NCBI RefSeq assembly: GCF_013299185.1
Contig: NZ_JAAFKG010000025.1
Location: 1 to 64,000 of the forward strand
DNA length: 64,000 nucleotides
Source: Microcoleus sp. bin48.metabat.b7b8b9.023
GTDB lineage: Bacteria > Cyanobacteriota > Cyanobacteriia > Cyanobacteriales > Microcoleaceae
Reading direction: 5' to 3'
Shown: piece by piece, positions 18,177 to 24,905 of the stretch
Layout of the letters: every line of letters starts with the position of its first letter
Position numbering within the stretch: the stretch's first letter is position 1
The notes under the pieces: model-generated
Databases searched by the model: none
What the model was told of the DNA's origin: nothing
Seen by the model: the letters and a program-made list of their open reading frames with translations, nothing else
Made by a program: the position numbers and the translations under genes

Positions 18177-18454
18177 CAGTTGACAGTTGGCAGTTGACAG
18201 TTGACAGTTGACAGTTGACAGTTGACAGTTGACAGTTGGCAGTTGACAGTTGATAGTTGGCAGTTGGCAGTTGACAGTTGACAGTTGGCAGTTGACAGTT
18301 GGCAGTTGGCAGTTGGCAGTTGGCAGTTGGCAGTTGGCAGTTGGCAATAACCAATAACCAATAACCAATAACCAATAACCAATAACCAATAACCAATAAC
18401 CAATAACCAATAACTAATAACCAATAACCAATAACCAATAACCAATAACCAATA
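18158..18454. repeat. Long heptamer array, (TTGACAG/TTGGCAG)n then (CCAATAA)n
   Basis: About 297 bp made almost entirely of 7-bp units: first ~27 TTGACAG, TTGGCAG and TTGATAG variants, then ~15 CCAATAA units. It overlaps the 3' end of ubiX and stops 11 bp before the next ATG. Because 7 is not a multiple of 3, all three frames give look-alike peptides; the open frames here on the minus strand are not genes. Confidence 0.95.
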
Positions 18455-18464
18455 AAAATTTGAT

Positions 18465-19340
18465 ATGCGCCCTGTATTATTGCTAGTGATTGTGGTAGGG
18501 CTAACTATTTTTGCCTTACAAAATGTGGAGCCGGCATTATCGCTGGTATTTTTGGGAATTCGATCGCCCGCTTTACCCTTATCTATCTGGATTTTGCTCA
18601 GCATGGGGACGGGAGTTGTCACGTCTTTATTGATTTCTGCTTTGCTCTCCTTTTCAAATTACCTATCTCAAACACGAGGGCGCAGCGGCCGCGACATTCG
18701 CAGCCGTGAGGCTGTCTCACCAGACAGGAGAACAGCTTACGCGCCACCTCCCCCTCCCAGAAAACAGGAGATTGACCCCGATTTTGAGACGGTAAATAGC
18801 CAAACTTCCGATCGAACTGAGTACGGGACACCGGCAGGCTACACTCCGCAAACTTTCCAACCAGAAACTCCAAACCCTCCTGTTGCTAAGAATTACGATC
18901 GACCGACAATTATTCAAGCCGCAGATGATGAAGATGATTGGGTTTCAAATAGCTCAAAATCGGTCTCTGGCGGCAGCGATGATGATTGGGGGGACGATCG
19001 AGATTTTGCCGATCGACCGCAGGTAAATGACGTTCCAGCAGCAAATCCGAGGGCTTACGAATCGACGCAGGAACCGAAAAGCAAGTCTTGGGCTGGCTCA
19101 GTATACTCCTATGGCTATCGAGATCCCAGCAAGTCGGGGGTGGGACAAACAGAGTCTGTCTACGATGCAGAGTATCGAGTGTTGGTTCCCCCGCAAGATC
19201 CCATACCTTCACCGGGTGGCGCCCAAGTCCCCCAAAATCCTAGTGCAGACACAGAGGATGATTGGGGATTGAATGAGGATGATGTCTTTGATGAGGACGA
19301 CTCACGTCCCAGCGACGGCCCGATTAACCTGAAAAAATAG
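18465..19340 (+). CDS. LapA-domain (DUF1049) membrane protein with acidic tail
   Basis: 291 aa. Two N-terminal hydrophobic helices (about 3-22 and 35-62: LLLVIVVGLTIFALQNVEP, then ILLSMGTGVVTSLLISALL) match the LapA/DUF1049 hairpin, in Gram-negatives linked to lipopolysaccharide assembly. The remaining ~220 residues are hydrophilic, disordered-looking and rich in Asp, Pro and Ser, with DDWG/DDDW-type motifs (EDDWVSN, DDDWGDD, EDDWGL) repeated several times; these should face the cytoplasm. Function unknown. It is followed closely by aroK (22 bp to the preferred GTG start), so the two may be cotranscribed. Confidence 0.75.
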   Translation: MRPVLLLVIVVGLTIFALQNVEPALSLVFLGIRSPALPLSIWILLSMGTGVVTSLLISALLSFSNYLSQTRGRSGRDIRSREAVSPDRRTAYAPPPPPRKQEIDPDFETVNSQTSDRTEYGTPAGYTPQTFQPETPNPPVAKNYDRPTIIQAADDEDDWVSNSSKSVSGGSDDDWGDDRDFADRPQVNDVPAANPRAYESTQEPKSKSWAGSVYSYGYRDPSKSGVGQTESVYDAEYRVLVPPQDPIPSPGGAQVPQNPSADTEDDWGLNEDDVFDEDDSRPSDGPINLKK

Positions 19341-19362
19341 CAAAATATTGGAGGATTTGGCG

Positions 19363-19935
19363 GTGGATTTGTTGAGGGGAGTTAATATCTATCTCGTCGG
19401 GATGATGGGTGTGGGTAAAACCACGGTGGGGCGGATTTTGGCAAGGGAATTAAAATACCGTTTTTTTGATACTGATGAACTAATTGTGCGAGTTGCTAAT
19501 CAGTCAATTGCTGAGATTTTCGATCGCGAAGGGGAAGAGGCTTTTCGGGAATTAGAAACGAAAGTGCTCGGCGAATTGGCTGCTTATCAAAATTCGATCG
19601 TGGCTACGGGCGGCGGTATTGTTGCCCGATCGAAAAATTGGGGTTACTTGCATTACGGTATCGTGGTTTGGCTGGATGTGCCTGTAGACCAATTGTGCGA
19701 TCGACTGCGATCGGACAGCACTCGGCCCCTACTGCGGGAGGGAGACCTCAAATCTAAGTTGCAAGGCCTTTTGAGCGAAAGAGAGCGTTTCTACGCTCAA
19801 GCAGATGTCCGAGTTGGCATTTCCGGAGGCGAAAGGCCCGAAGAAGTAGCGCGTCGGGCGATCGAGGAAATCAAAAAAGTTCTAGAGGAAGGAAGAAGGA
19901 AGAAGGAAGAAGAAAGCAACGGTTTCGACAACTAA
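19363..19935 (+). CDS. aroK: Shikimate kinase
   Basis: 190 aa from GTG 19363, preferred because GGAGG lies 8 bases upstream; an upstream in-frame TTG at 19348 is possible. Phosphorylates the 3-OH of shikimate with ATP in aromatic amino-acid synthesis. The P-loop is GMMGVGKTT (13-21), the shikimate-binding FFDTDELIV and FRELETKVL segments and the GGGIV loop are present, and the lid carries the essential Arg (STRPLLR). The extreme C-terminus ([13 protein letters not shown]) is encoded by a GGAAGAA-type heptamer run and is not part of the enzyme fold. Confidence 0.93.
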   Translation: MDLLRGVNIYLVGMMGVGKTTVGRILARELKYRFFDTDELIVRVANQSIAEIFDREGEEAFRELETKVLGELAAYQNSIVATGGGIVARSKNWGYLHYGIVVWLDVPVDQLCDRLRSDSTRPLLREGDLKSKLQGLLSERERFYAQADVRVGISGGERPEEVARRAIEEIKKVLEEGRRKKEEESNGFDN

Positions 19936-20143
19936 AACGTCCTAACCATCTGGCTCGGTTTTTATCAGAAACTGGGCATGATGTCAATTGATACACTCAT
20001 CAATTGGGTCTTGGCAAAATTACCTATTTATAAAGACTTAAAAGTTACGTAAAAATACTGATTTATGCCTGAGTGTGTCGCTTTAACCGCTGAATGTTTG
20101 CAAATCAACCGGGTTTAAGCAGATGTGGTGCGTAAGTTTCATA

Positions 20144-20250
20144 TATAAAGGTTCTCAAAAAAATAAGGTATGTTGTTGGGCTTTAGCCCTCTTTCTCTGG
20201 ATGGTTACGTAAGCTGTCAGCCATACCTCATCTTTTTGAGAAAGGCTACA
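20144..20250. mobile_element. MITE copy 3, TIR TATAGCC type
   Basis: 107 bp with imperfect terminal inverted repeats: the left end reads TATAAAGGTTCTCAAAAAAAT and the right end is the complement of AGCCTTTCTCAAAAAGATG. Its right ~45 bp match copies 1 and 2 in reverse orientation, while its left part differs. Flanks are T/A-rich, as expected for TA-targeting elements. Confidence 0.75.
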
Positions 20251-20348
20251 GCAACCGCCCTCGACGATTAAAACCTTCTGGGATTGCTGAAACCCTTGCT
20301 TGTATTGCTGCTTCTTCCCTCTATTTACCCGATCGCGAAGTCGAAGGG

Positions 20349-20464
20349 CCTTCTTCCTCTTCCTTCTTCCCTCTTCCTTCTTCCTTCTTCCTTCTTTCCT
20401 CTTCCTTCTTCCTTCTTCCTTCTTCCTTCTTCCTTCTTCCTTCTTCCTTCTTCCTTCTTCCTTC
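20349..20464. repeat. Heptamer array (CTTCTTC)n
   Basis: About 116 bp of CTTCTTC units, with a few CTCTTCC variants. The same repeat sits just before fabZ (46849-46917), and on the opposite strand encodes the aroK tail. Open frames across it are repeat artefacts. Confidence 0.92.
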
Positions 20465-20715
20465 TATCAACTGTCAACTCTTCCTTCTGTTGTGCCAAAA
20501 AATAAAATGGCCCCACCGCTGAAGGGCTGTAGGGCGCAAGGACAGTTAAACGCTAACCTCATTGTCGGAAAAATTAGCATCGATGCTATCCTCCTGTGTG
20601 ACGATTTTGCGATCGTCCATTGACTCATCAATGCTCTCGTATCAAAAAATGTAACCCAAGATCGATCGAATTCAACCTGTCCTATTCTAAAAACAATACC
20701 TCATGCATTCTGACG

Positions 20716-20740
20716 AGCAGCTCCCTAAAGCTGCTTTTTT
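20716..20740 (+). terminator. Stand-alone intrinsic terminator
   Basis: AGCAGCT/AGCTGCT stem with a short loop and a following run of six T. No protein gene ends nearby on this strand (aroK stops ~780 bp upstream), so it may end a small RNA transcribed from the 20.50-20.71 kb interval. Only the hairpin is seen; the RNA is inference. Confidence 0.55.
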
Positions 20741-20929
20741 ATTGGGATTTAGTTTTTGGTTGCCGGATTTACGGATCTTGGGAATAAAATTTTGAACAAC
20801 AGTCGCTACAGATCGATATTGCCATAGTGGTTTTCCGTTGCACTCCAGGTTCCTCCCTAATTGACAATTGGCAATTGGCAATTGCTAATTGGGTATTGTG
20901 AATTTGTAATCGGTAATTGGGAATCTCAA

Positions 20930-21050
20930 CCTTATGAGAGTGGACAACTGCTAGAATTACGGCACGAAGGCCTTAGTCGGGGGGCGGTGAGGTATTAAAA
21001 AAACCATCTCCATTTATTGTTGACACTCTCAGGTCTAAAGACACTGAGAT
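20930..21050 (-). ncRNA. Putative omega RNA / right end of the TnpB element
   Basis: In TnpB elements the guide-scaffold RNA overlaps the 3' end of tnpB and runs out through the right end. Here, in the tnpB direction, a CTCAG-N3-CTTTAG-N2-CTGAG hairpin (21028-21048) contains the tnpB stop codon, followed by a GC-rich segment with pairing potential (CCCCCCGACTAAGGCCTTCG). The element end is probably near 20925-20935 (AAGGTTGAG). The exact boundary and the guide cannot be fixed without an empty-site comparison. Confidence 0.45.
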
Positions 21051-22408
21051 TCTGCGGACAGAATAGGTTTGGGCAATACCCAAAGTCTAACTCTCGCTAC
21101 GGTCGTCAAAACCCGTCTACCCAGTTGGTCAAGGTTTACACTTAACTTACTGGCTACTTTTCTCAGAATATTGGCAGCACCATTTAAGTCTGCATTCACC
21201 ATCGAAGCATTAGCTGACTGATACAAGCCACGTTTAATCCGTTTTCCAGATGCTTTCCACCCAGATGGTTTTTCACCATATTTGGGTAGGGAGTCACCAT
21301 CTAAAAAACTAGCTTTCGATGTATATGCTTCTTCGGTTTCAACAAACCTGATGCCGTGCAAATCGCACAGTTCTTTTAACCTATTTTTTAGCTTACCTAA
21401 AGGCATTTGAACAAACTTTTGATTGTTCACTTTACCGAGATTACTGTTAGACTTGAAACCTTCATTCCACCCAACTATCAGCGTGCCAATTCCGGATTTA
21501 AGGCAATGGTTGGTAATCAACTTTGCAGCCTTATTTATACCATCACGCATTTGGTGATTGCGCTTCCGGGTTACACGGTCTAGCCAATTATCCCAATAAC
21601 CTTCTGGCTTTCCTTCTTTTCTAGTTGCTACTTTCTTGTTCCACAATTGATTCATCGCTTTCATGGCACGAGAATCAATTAAGAAGGAATTTCCTAATGT
21701 ATCGACACAAGCTGCTAGATTATCAGCAGTTCCCAAGTCAATTGATAACGCTTGATTAATGTCCAGATTATGTTGTTGTTTTTCAACTTCGTAGGACATT
21801 TCCAGATAAAAAACGCCATTTTTAGGGAGAATTGTAAACTCTTTCACTTTGAAAAAATCAAGATTCGATGGCATAGGTAGAAAGAATTCAGAAACTCCAA
21901 ACCATCGCCTCACTGTTAAACCCAAGGAAAATCTTAACTGATTCCCAACAAGTTTAGGTCTTAAACCTCCAGAATTTGGATAAGCCACTTTGAACAACTT
22001 AGACCCTTTTAGGTATCCCGGTGGCTTGGGCTTAAAATGCAATTGACCTTTGATGTACAAGTCTCTTAATTCTTTAAAAGATTTGAATGCTTCTGCGACT
22101 GACATCAATGTTTGCTGCATTGGCGTTGACGGCAATGACTTAGCAACCATTGACCTTGAAACTGACGATTCAACAGATAAGTCGAACTTTCCAGTCAACA
22201 GTTTTCCTGTTTTGAAAAAAGTCTGACGAGCCAAGTAAACGCCACTATTGTAAAGCTTTCCAGATTGCTGACAGAGATACTCTAACAAGGCTTTAACATC
22301 TTTGTTTGGAGATAGTAATACTTGCTGAACTCCCATTATTTTTTTGGTTTTAGTCACCTCTGTCTTCCTGGATATTGGTTGATTTTTCCAGTTTAAACGA
22401 TCGAGCAT
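21035..22408 (-). CDS. tnpB: TnpB-like RNA-guided nuclease / IS605-family OrfB
   Basis: 457 aa from ATG 22408; an alternative start at 22336 (MGVQQVLLSP) leaves 433 aa and fits the family start better. The RuvC-type core has D224 in LSIDLGTADN and D407 in VNADLNGAANIL. The middle acid is less clear: LIVGWNEGF gives E316, slightly displaced from the usual LIVxEDL position. The Zn-finger usually found between the last two catalytic acids (two CxxC pairs) is absent; this stretch has no cysteine and instead reads TSKASFLDGD and KPSGWKASGKRIKRGLY, a variant common in cyanobacterial elements. No tnpA is adjacent, so it is non-autonomous for transposition. Base composition is A/T-richer than the neighbouring housekeeping genes. 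Confidence 0.88.
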   Translation of the reverse strand: MLDRLNWKNQPISRKTEVTKTKKIMGVQQVLLSPNKDVKALLEYLCQQSGKLYNSGVYLARQTFFKTGKLLTGKFDLSVESSVSRSMVAKSLPSTPMQQTLMSVAEAFKSFKELRDLYIKGQLHFKPKPPGYLKGSKLFKVAYPNSGGLRPKLVGNQLRFSLGLTVRRWFGVSEFFLPMPSNLDFFKVKEFTILPKNGVFYLEMSYEVEKQQHNLDINQALSIDLGTADNLAACVDTLGNSFLIDSRAMKAMNQLWNKKVATRKEGKPEGYWDNWLDRVTRKRNHQMRDGINKAAKLITNHCLKSGIGTLIVGWNEGFKSNSNLGKVNNQKFVQMPLGKLKNRLKELCDLHGIRFVETEEAYTSKASFLDGDSLPKYGEKPSGWKASGKRIKRGLYQSANASMVNADLNGAANILRKVASKLSVNLDQLGRRVLTTVARVRLWVLPKPILSAESQCL

Positions 22409-22600
22409 GGATACGTCAAATATAAACCCATACTATTCGGCCAATTAAACAATAAATAAAGAAATAAATAAATAAAGAAAGAAAGAAAGAAGGAAAGAAC
22501 ACGGGGACTGAAGTCCCACGAGTCGCTTCCCTCTCAGGTCTAAAGACGCTGAGTTTCCCGCATTCCGTATTATTTTTATGAGCGATCGCATAATTTTGCG
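22409..22600. mobile_element. Left flank of the TnpB element with end hairpin
   Basis: Holds a CTCAG-N2-CTAAAG-N3-CTGAG hairpin (22533-22553) almost identical to that at the other end of tnpB, a short GGGACTGAAGTCCC palindrome (22504-22517) and a 4-bp-unit AAAT/AAAG array (22446-22498). Matching end hairpins are expected in IS200/IS605 elements. The true left boundary is not resolved. Confidence 0.5.
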
Positions 22601-22654
22601 CTAAATACCCATTGCCAGTTGTAGAATTTGGCTTTATGAATTTCCCGTTCCACA

Positions 22655-23098
22655 TTACGGTAATACTAGCCTGCCTGTTCTTGACAAAAACTCGATCGCT
22701 CCGCCCACCCCCAAACCAGTTAAAGAAATAGTAGCTAATATCGCAAAAGTCCGCCATCTTTGGTGCCCAAACATTTGAATATCGAGTCTTGCCAAAGCTC
22801 CGGCTGAAGTCAAAACTAAAACCGTCACAAAAAGGTGCAACCAGGTAACAACTATAACTGCCAAACAAGCTCCTACAATAATCGAAATAAAAGCCCCAGC
22901 ATCACTCGAAATCCAGCGCATGAGCCATTTTTTTGTCTCCTTCAGCGGGAATGACAAGGCAATGGCTAATACTAAAACAGCAGCTACGGCAAAAAACCAA
23001 GTCAGGTGCGGGGGAATATCAAATTCAGATAATTTCCAGCCAAAAATGAAATAAGTAACAAAAAGTAGAGTTAAGGAAAACCAAGAGTTTCTTTTCAT
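22655..23098 (-). CDS. Small four-helix membrane protein, unknown
   Basis: 147 aa with four hydrophobic segments (about 5-21, 33-50, 66-98 and 115-133), so an integral inner-membrane protein. A short cytoplasmic loop holds KETKKWLMRW. I do not recognise a functional family; it looks like a conserved cyanobacterial membrane protein. It reads in the same direction as the TnpB element beside it and as the NIL-ferredoxin gene, but more than 200 bp separate it from the latter. Confidence 0.6.
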   Translation of the reverse strand: MKRNSWFSLTLLFVTYFIFGWKLSEFDIPPHLTWFFAVAAVLVLAIALSFPLKETKKWLMRWISSDAGAFISIIVGACLAVIVVTWLHLFVTVLVLTSAGALARLDIQMFGHQRWRTFAILATISLTGLGVGGAIEFLSRTGRLVLP

Positions 23099-23301
23099 CC
23101 GATATACAAATTAGGGGAACCAAGCAACATAAAGATGACCCCGCCCAAAAACGGTTACTTGCTTGCCGACACTCATGATGGTCGATTCCAAAATTTTAGA
23201 CTCTTGCTTAAGCTCTCAGATTCAGGGCGCTGCGAGTAAATCTAAAATTCTTCATTTCTTTAATCTAAAATCGGCTGACTCCGATAAATTTGCGTGCGGG
23301 C

Positions 23302-23706
23302 TTAGAGATTAGTAGAAATAGCTTGCACCGGACAAGTAGGGATGCACTGCTCGCAGACGATACAGCGCGATCGAGCAAACGTTAGTTTAAAGCTTTCTGG
23401 GTCAAGGGTCAAGGCTTCTGTCGGGCAAACCCCCGTGCACAAGCCGCAGTGAACGCAGGTATCTTCATCGATGAGTATTTCCCTGCTGGCTAGGGAAACG
23501 CCGATATTTTGCGATCGCATCCAGTCGATCGCCGCTTCTAGTTGGTCAATGTCCCCTGATAACTCTAGCACCAGTTTGCCCACTTGATTCGGAGCCACCT
23601 GAGCGCGGATAATGTTGGCTGCAACATTAAAATCCTTGGCCAGTCGATAGGTGACAGGCATTTGGATCGATCGTTGTGGAAACGTCAGCGTTACCCGTTT
23701 TTTCAC
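23302..23706 (-). CDS. NIL-domain 4Fe-4S ferredoxin
   Basis: 134 aa. Residues 1-75 form a NIL domain (ligand-binding fold also seen at the C-terminus of methionine ABC transporter ATPases). Residues ~78-130 form a two-cluster ferredoxin: CVHCGLCTGVCP and CIVCEQCIPTCP each provide CxxCxxCxxxCP for a [4Fe-4S] centre. Such NIL-Fd proteins occur widely in cyanobacteria and in methionine/sulfur-assimilation contexts; the electron partner here is unknown. No sulfur gene is adjacent. Confidence 0.88.
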   Translation of the reverse strand: MKKRVTLTFPQRSIQMPVTYRLAKDFNVAANIIRAQVAPNQVGKLVLELSGDIDQLEAAIDWMRSQNIGVSLASREILIDEDTCVHCGLCTGVCPTEALTLDPESFKLTFARSRCIVCEQCIPTCPVQAISTNL

Positions 23707-23825
23707 TGTTACCTCGGTAATTTACAAACACAATCTTTCTTATCTTATTGTTTTAGCGCACTTGCTCTAATTACTGGCCTCAGCCAAATTTTTGATGAGA
23801 TTGGTCTGATTATCTCAAAATGTGG

Positions 23826-23831
23826 TATAAT
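23826..23831 (+). promoter_or_regulatory. Extended -10 (TGGTATAAT) before the thioredoxin gene
   Basis: TATAAT preceded by TGG, giving the extended TGn form, lies ~53 bp before the thioredoxin ATG. No strong -35 is visible at 17 bp. The same TGGTATAAT occurs before purC. Confidence 0.5.
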
Positions 23832-23883
23832 TTAAAGTGCTTATTAAAAATAAAAACATAGAAATAAGATCCCAATTTATTTT

Positions 23884-24480
23884 ATGAGTCTTAATTCGCC
23901 CAACTCAACTCCTGCACCCGCAGATTCCGAAATAAACGCCGCCGCGCGCGTCAGAAACTTATTGATCGTATTAGCAGCGATCGCCCTTTCAGTATCCCTC
24001 TTCTTAGGAGTGCGAACTCAAACGCCAGCAAGCAGTCTCACCGAAATGGCAAAAGCCTCGGCACCGATAGCAACAGCCTTAACAAACGGCAAGCCAACAC
24101 TCATGGAATTTTATGCTGATTGGTGCGGTAGCTGTCAAGCAATGGCTAAGGACTTAAGCGCCATCAAACAGAAATATGCCGAACCAATGAATTTTGTCAT
24201 GCTAAATGTAGACAACGACAAATGGCTACCAGAAATCACCAAATATCGAGTAGATGGCATTCCCCACTTTGTCTATTTGAATAATAAAGGCAGCAGCGTT
24301 GCTGAAACCATCGGCGAAACCCCACGCAGTATTATGGAAGAAAATTTAGAGGCTTTAATTGCCGGAAAACCAATACCGCACTCGCAATCTTCCGGTCAAG
24401 TTTCTGATTTTACTCCCGCCACAGGCCCTGTGAAAACAAGCAGTTCAGACCCGCGCGCCCACGGCAGTCAAGTACAGTAA
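23884..24480 (+). CDS. Membrane-anchored thioredoxin (TxlA/HCF164-like)
   Basis: 198 aa. One N-terminal transmembrane helix (about 26-43, LLIVLAAIALSVSLFLGV) anchors a thioredoxin domain (~55-160) with the redox motif CGSC (C81, C84) in FYADWCGSCQAM. The cis-Pro region is present as VDGIPHFVYLN. Relatives TxlA and plant HCF164 pass reducing power into the thylakoid lumen or periplasm, for example for cytochrome maturation; the topology fits that role (inference). The last ~30 residues are a disordered Ser/Pro tail. Confidence 0.87.
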   Translation: MSLNSPNSTPAPADSEINAAARVRNLLIVLAAIALSVSLFLGVRTQTPASSLTEMAKASAPIATALTNGKPTLMEFYADWCGSCQAMAKDLSAIKQKYAEPMNFVMLNVDNDKWLPEITKYRVDGIPHFVYLNNKGSSVAETIGETPRSIMEENLEALIAGKPIPHSQSSGQVSDFTPATGPVKTSSSDPRAHGSQVQ

Positions 24481-24545
24481 ATCAAGGAAGAGGGAACAGG
24501 GAACAGGGGGAGCATCTCATTTTTGCAAAAAGCATTTTTTCTTTC

Positions 24546-24603
24546 AGTGCGAGCGTCCCCGCTCGCGTGCTTTATAAAGCACGCGAGCGGGGACGCTCGC
24601 ACT
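24546..24603. repeat. 58-bp perfect palindrome
   Basis: Both 29-bp arms are perfect reverse complements, with no spacer and centre CTTTATAAAG. The arm carries GCGAGCGTCCCCGCTCGCG, itself rich in GC dyads. It sits 66 bp after the thioredoxin gene and could terminate it. A half copy lies at about 42910-42936. Confidence 0.93.
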
Positions 24604-24905
24604 ACTATAAATGCAAAACTGAGAGGCTCCCGGAACAGGGAACAGGGAACAGGAAACAGATAGTAATACCTTACAGAAATTCCACAGTCGATCGCAAGTT
24701 TAGCAAATTTTCATTGCGGGCGATCGGCTATGTCTAAAGGAATATAAAAAAACACTTTTTTGAGATTTTATTAAGATTTATTATACTACTCGTAAGGTGC
24801 GTCCGTAAAATTTATTTCTCCTCGACCTAAATTTAAGACTGACGCACCCTACTAAAATTAATGTGACTGACTGGGTAAACTCTTCAATCCAAAATCTAAA
24901 ATCGA
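24604..24905. other. Intergenic upstream of the RND transporter
   Basis: Contains a few AACAGGG heptamers (24632-24660; also at 24488-24510), then A/T-rich sequence with an imperfect GGTGCGTC/GACGCACC inverted repeat (about 24796-24850), a dispersed motif also at 37.2 kb. The RND promoter should be here. Confidence 0.4.

Noticed and set aside
17309-18454. Possible CRISPR array from regular TTGACAG repeats
   Set aside because: Unit is 7 bp with no unique spacers; simple heptamer array.
18078-18622. Three overlapping minus-strand open frames with repeated W-L-L-V-I-G-Y and N-C-Q-L motifs
   Set aside because: They are translations of the 7-bp heptamer array in all three frames; repeat artefacts, not proteins.
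20284-20623. Open frames rich in Leu/Pro/Ser/Phe (plus) or Arg/Lys/Glu (minus)
   Set aside because: Translations of the CTTCTTC array; no conserved content.
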